In this document: positions 5,881-5,914 of the stretch, piece by piece
Numbering within the stretch: position 1 is the first letter of the stretch
Layout of the letters: each line of letters starts with the position of its first letter
NCBI GenBank assembly: GCA_023666975.1
Contig: JAMPAW010000194.1
Coordinates: 1-5,914, forward strand
Reading direction: 5' to 3'
Origin: Clostridium sp.
GTDB lineage: Bacteria; Bacillota_A; Clostridia; Lachnospirales; Lachnospiraceae
Length of the DNA stretch: 5,914 nt
Notes under the pieces: model-generated
Told to the model about the DNA's origin: nothing
Database searches by the model: none
Seen by the model: the letters and a program-made list of their open reading frames with translations, nothing else
Program-made: the position numbers and the translations under genes

Positions 5881-5914
5881 AGTGCTTGCTATTCTTCACT
5901 GAAAAGGTTTCAGC

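Noticed and set aside
5858..5914. Possible C-terminal tail of a minus-strand gene entering from the right edge
   Set aside because: One frame is open to a TGA at 5860-5858 but runs through the terminator stem, and other frames stop earlier; too short to support a call.

Overview
The window looks like accessory DNA from a low-GC Firmicute, most plausibly a gut-type Clostridia. The reasons are AT-rich intergenic DNA, strong GAGG-type ribosome binding sites, a textbook sigma-A promoter, a TetR-regulated MMPL transporter of the Gram-positive kind, and two gene families (cysteine-rich KTR and a MobC-type relaxosome protein) typical of Tn1549/Tn916-like integrative conjugative elements (ICEs). Species cannot be told from the sequence.

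Layout. Positions 1-321 hold no gene: a possible terminator for a gene left of the window, a long 80-nt hairpin (94-173), and the terminator of the tetR-type gene (276-306). A TetR-family repressor (864 to 322, minus strand) is transcribed divergently from a 1211-residue MMPL/RND-type transporter (1038-4673, plus strand). Their shared 173-bp control region has a perfect TTGACA-N17-TATAAT promoter for the repressor. Overlapping it are a plus-strand promoter for the transporter and an inverted repeat, CTGTTG-N10-CAACAG, placed where one bound repressor could silence both directions. Downstream of the transporter is a decayed cysteine-rich KTR gene (4698-4874) with a terminator at its end, then about 350 bp without a convincing gene but with a strong terminator-like hairpin (5102-5152). 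The right end is ICE-like mobilisation DNA on the minus strand: a MobC-type gene broken by a frameshift at a near-perfect palindrome (5265-5625), then a hairpin-rich, oriT-like region (5742-5811), then a terminator for a gene beyond the right edge.

How it fits together. The repressor and transporter form a self-contained sensor/efflux pair that probably responds to a hydrophobic compound. It sits as cargo beside a mobilisation module that has been damaged: MobC is split and the relaxase gene expected after it is absent. The most unusual feature is the roughly 680-residue second extracytoplasmic domain of the transporter, which contains six to seven degenerate repeats of 75-87 residues.
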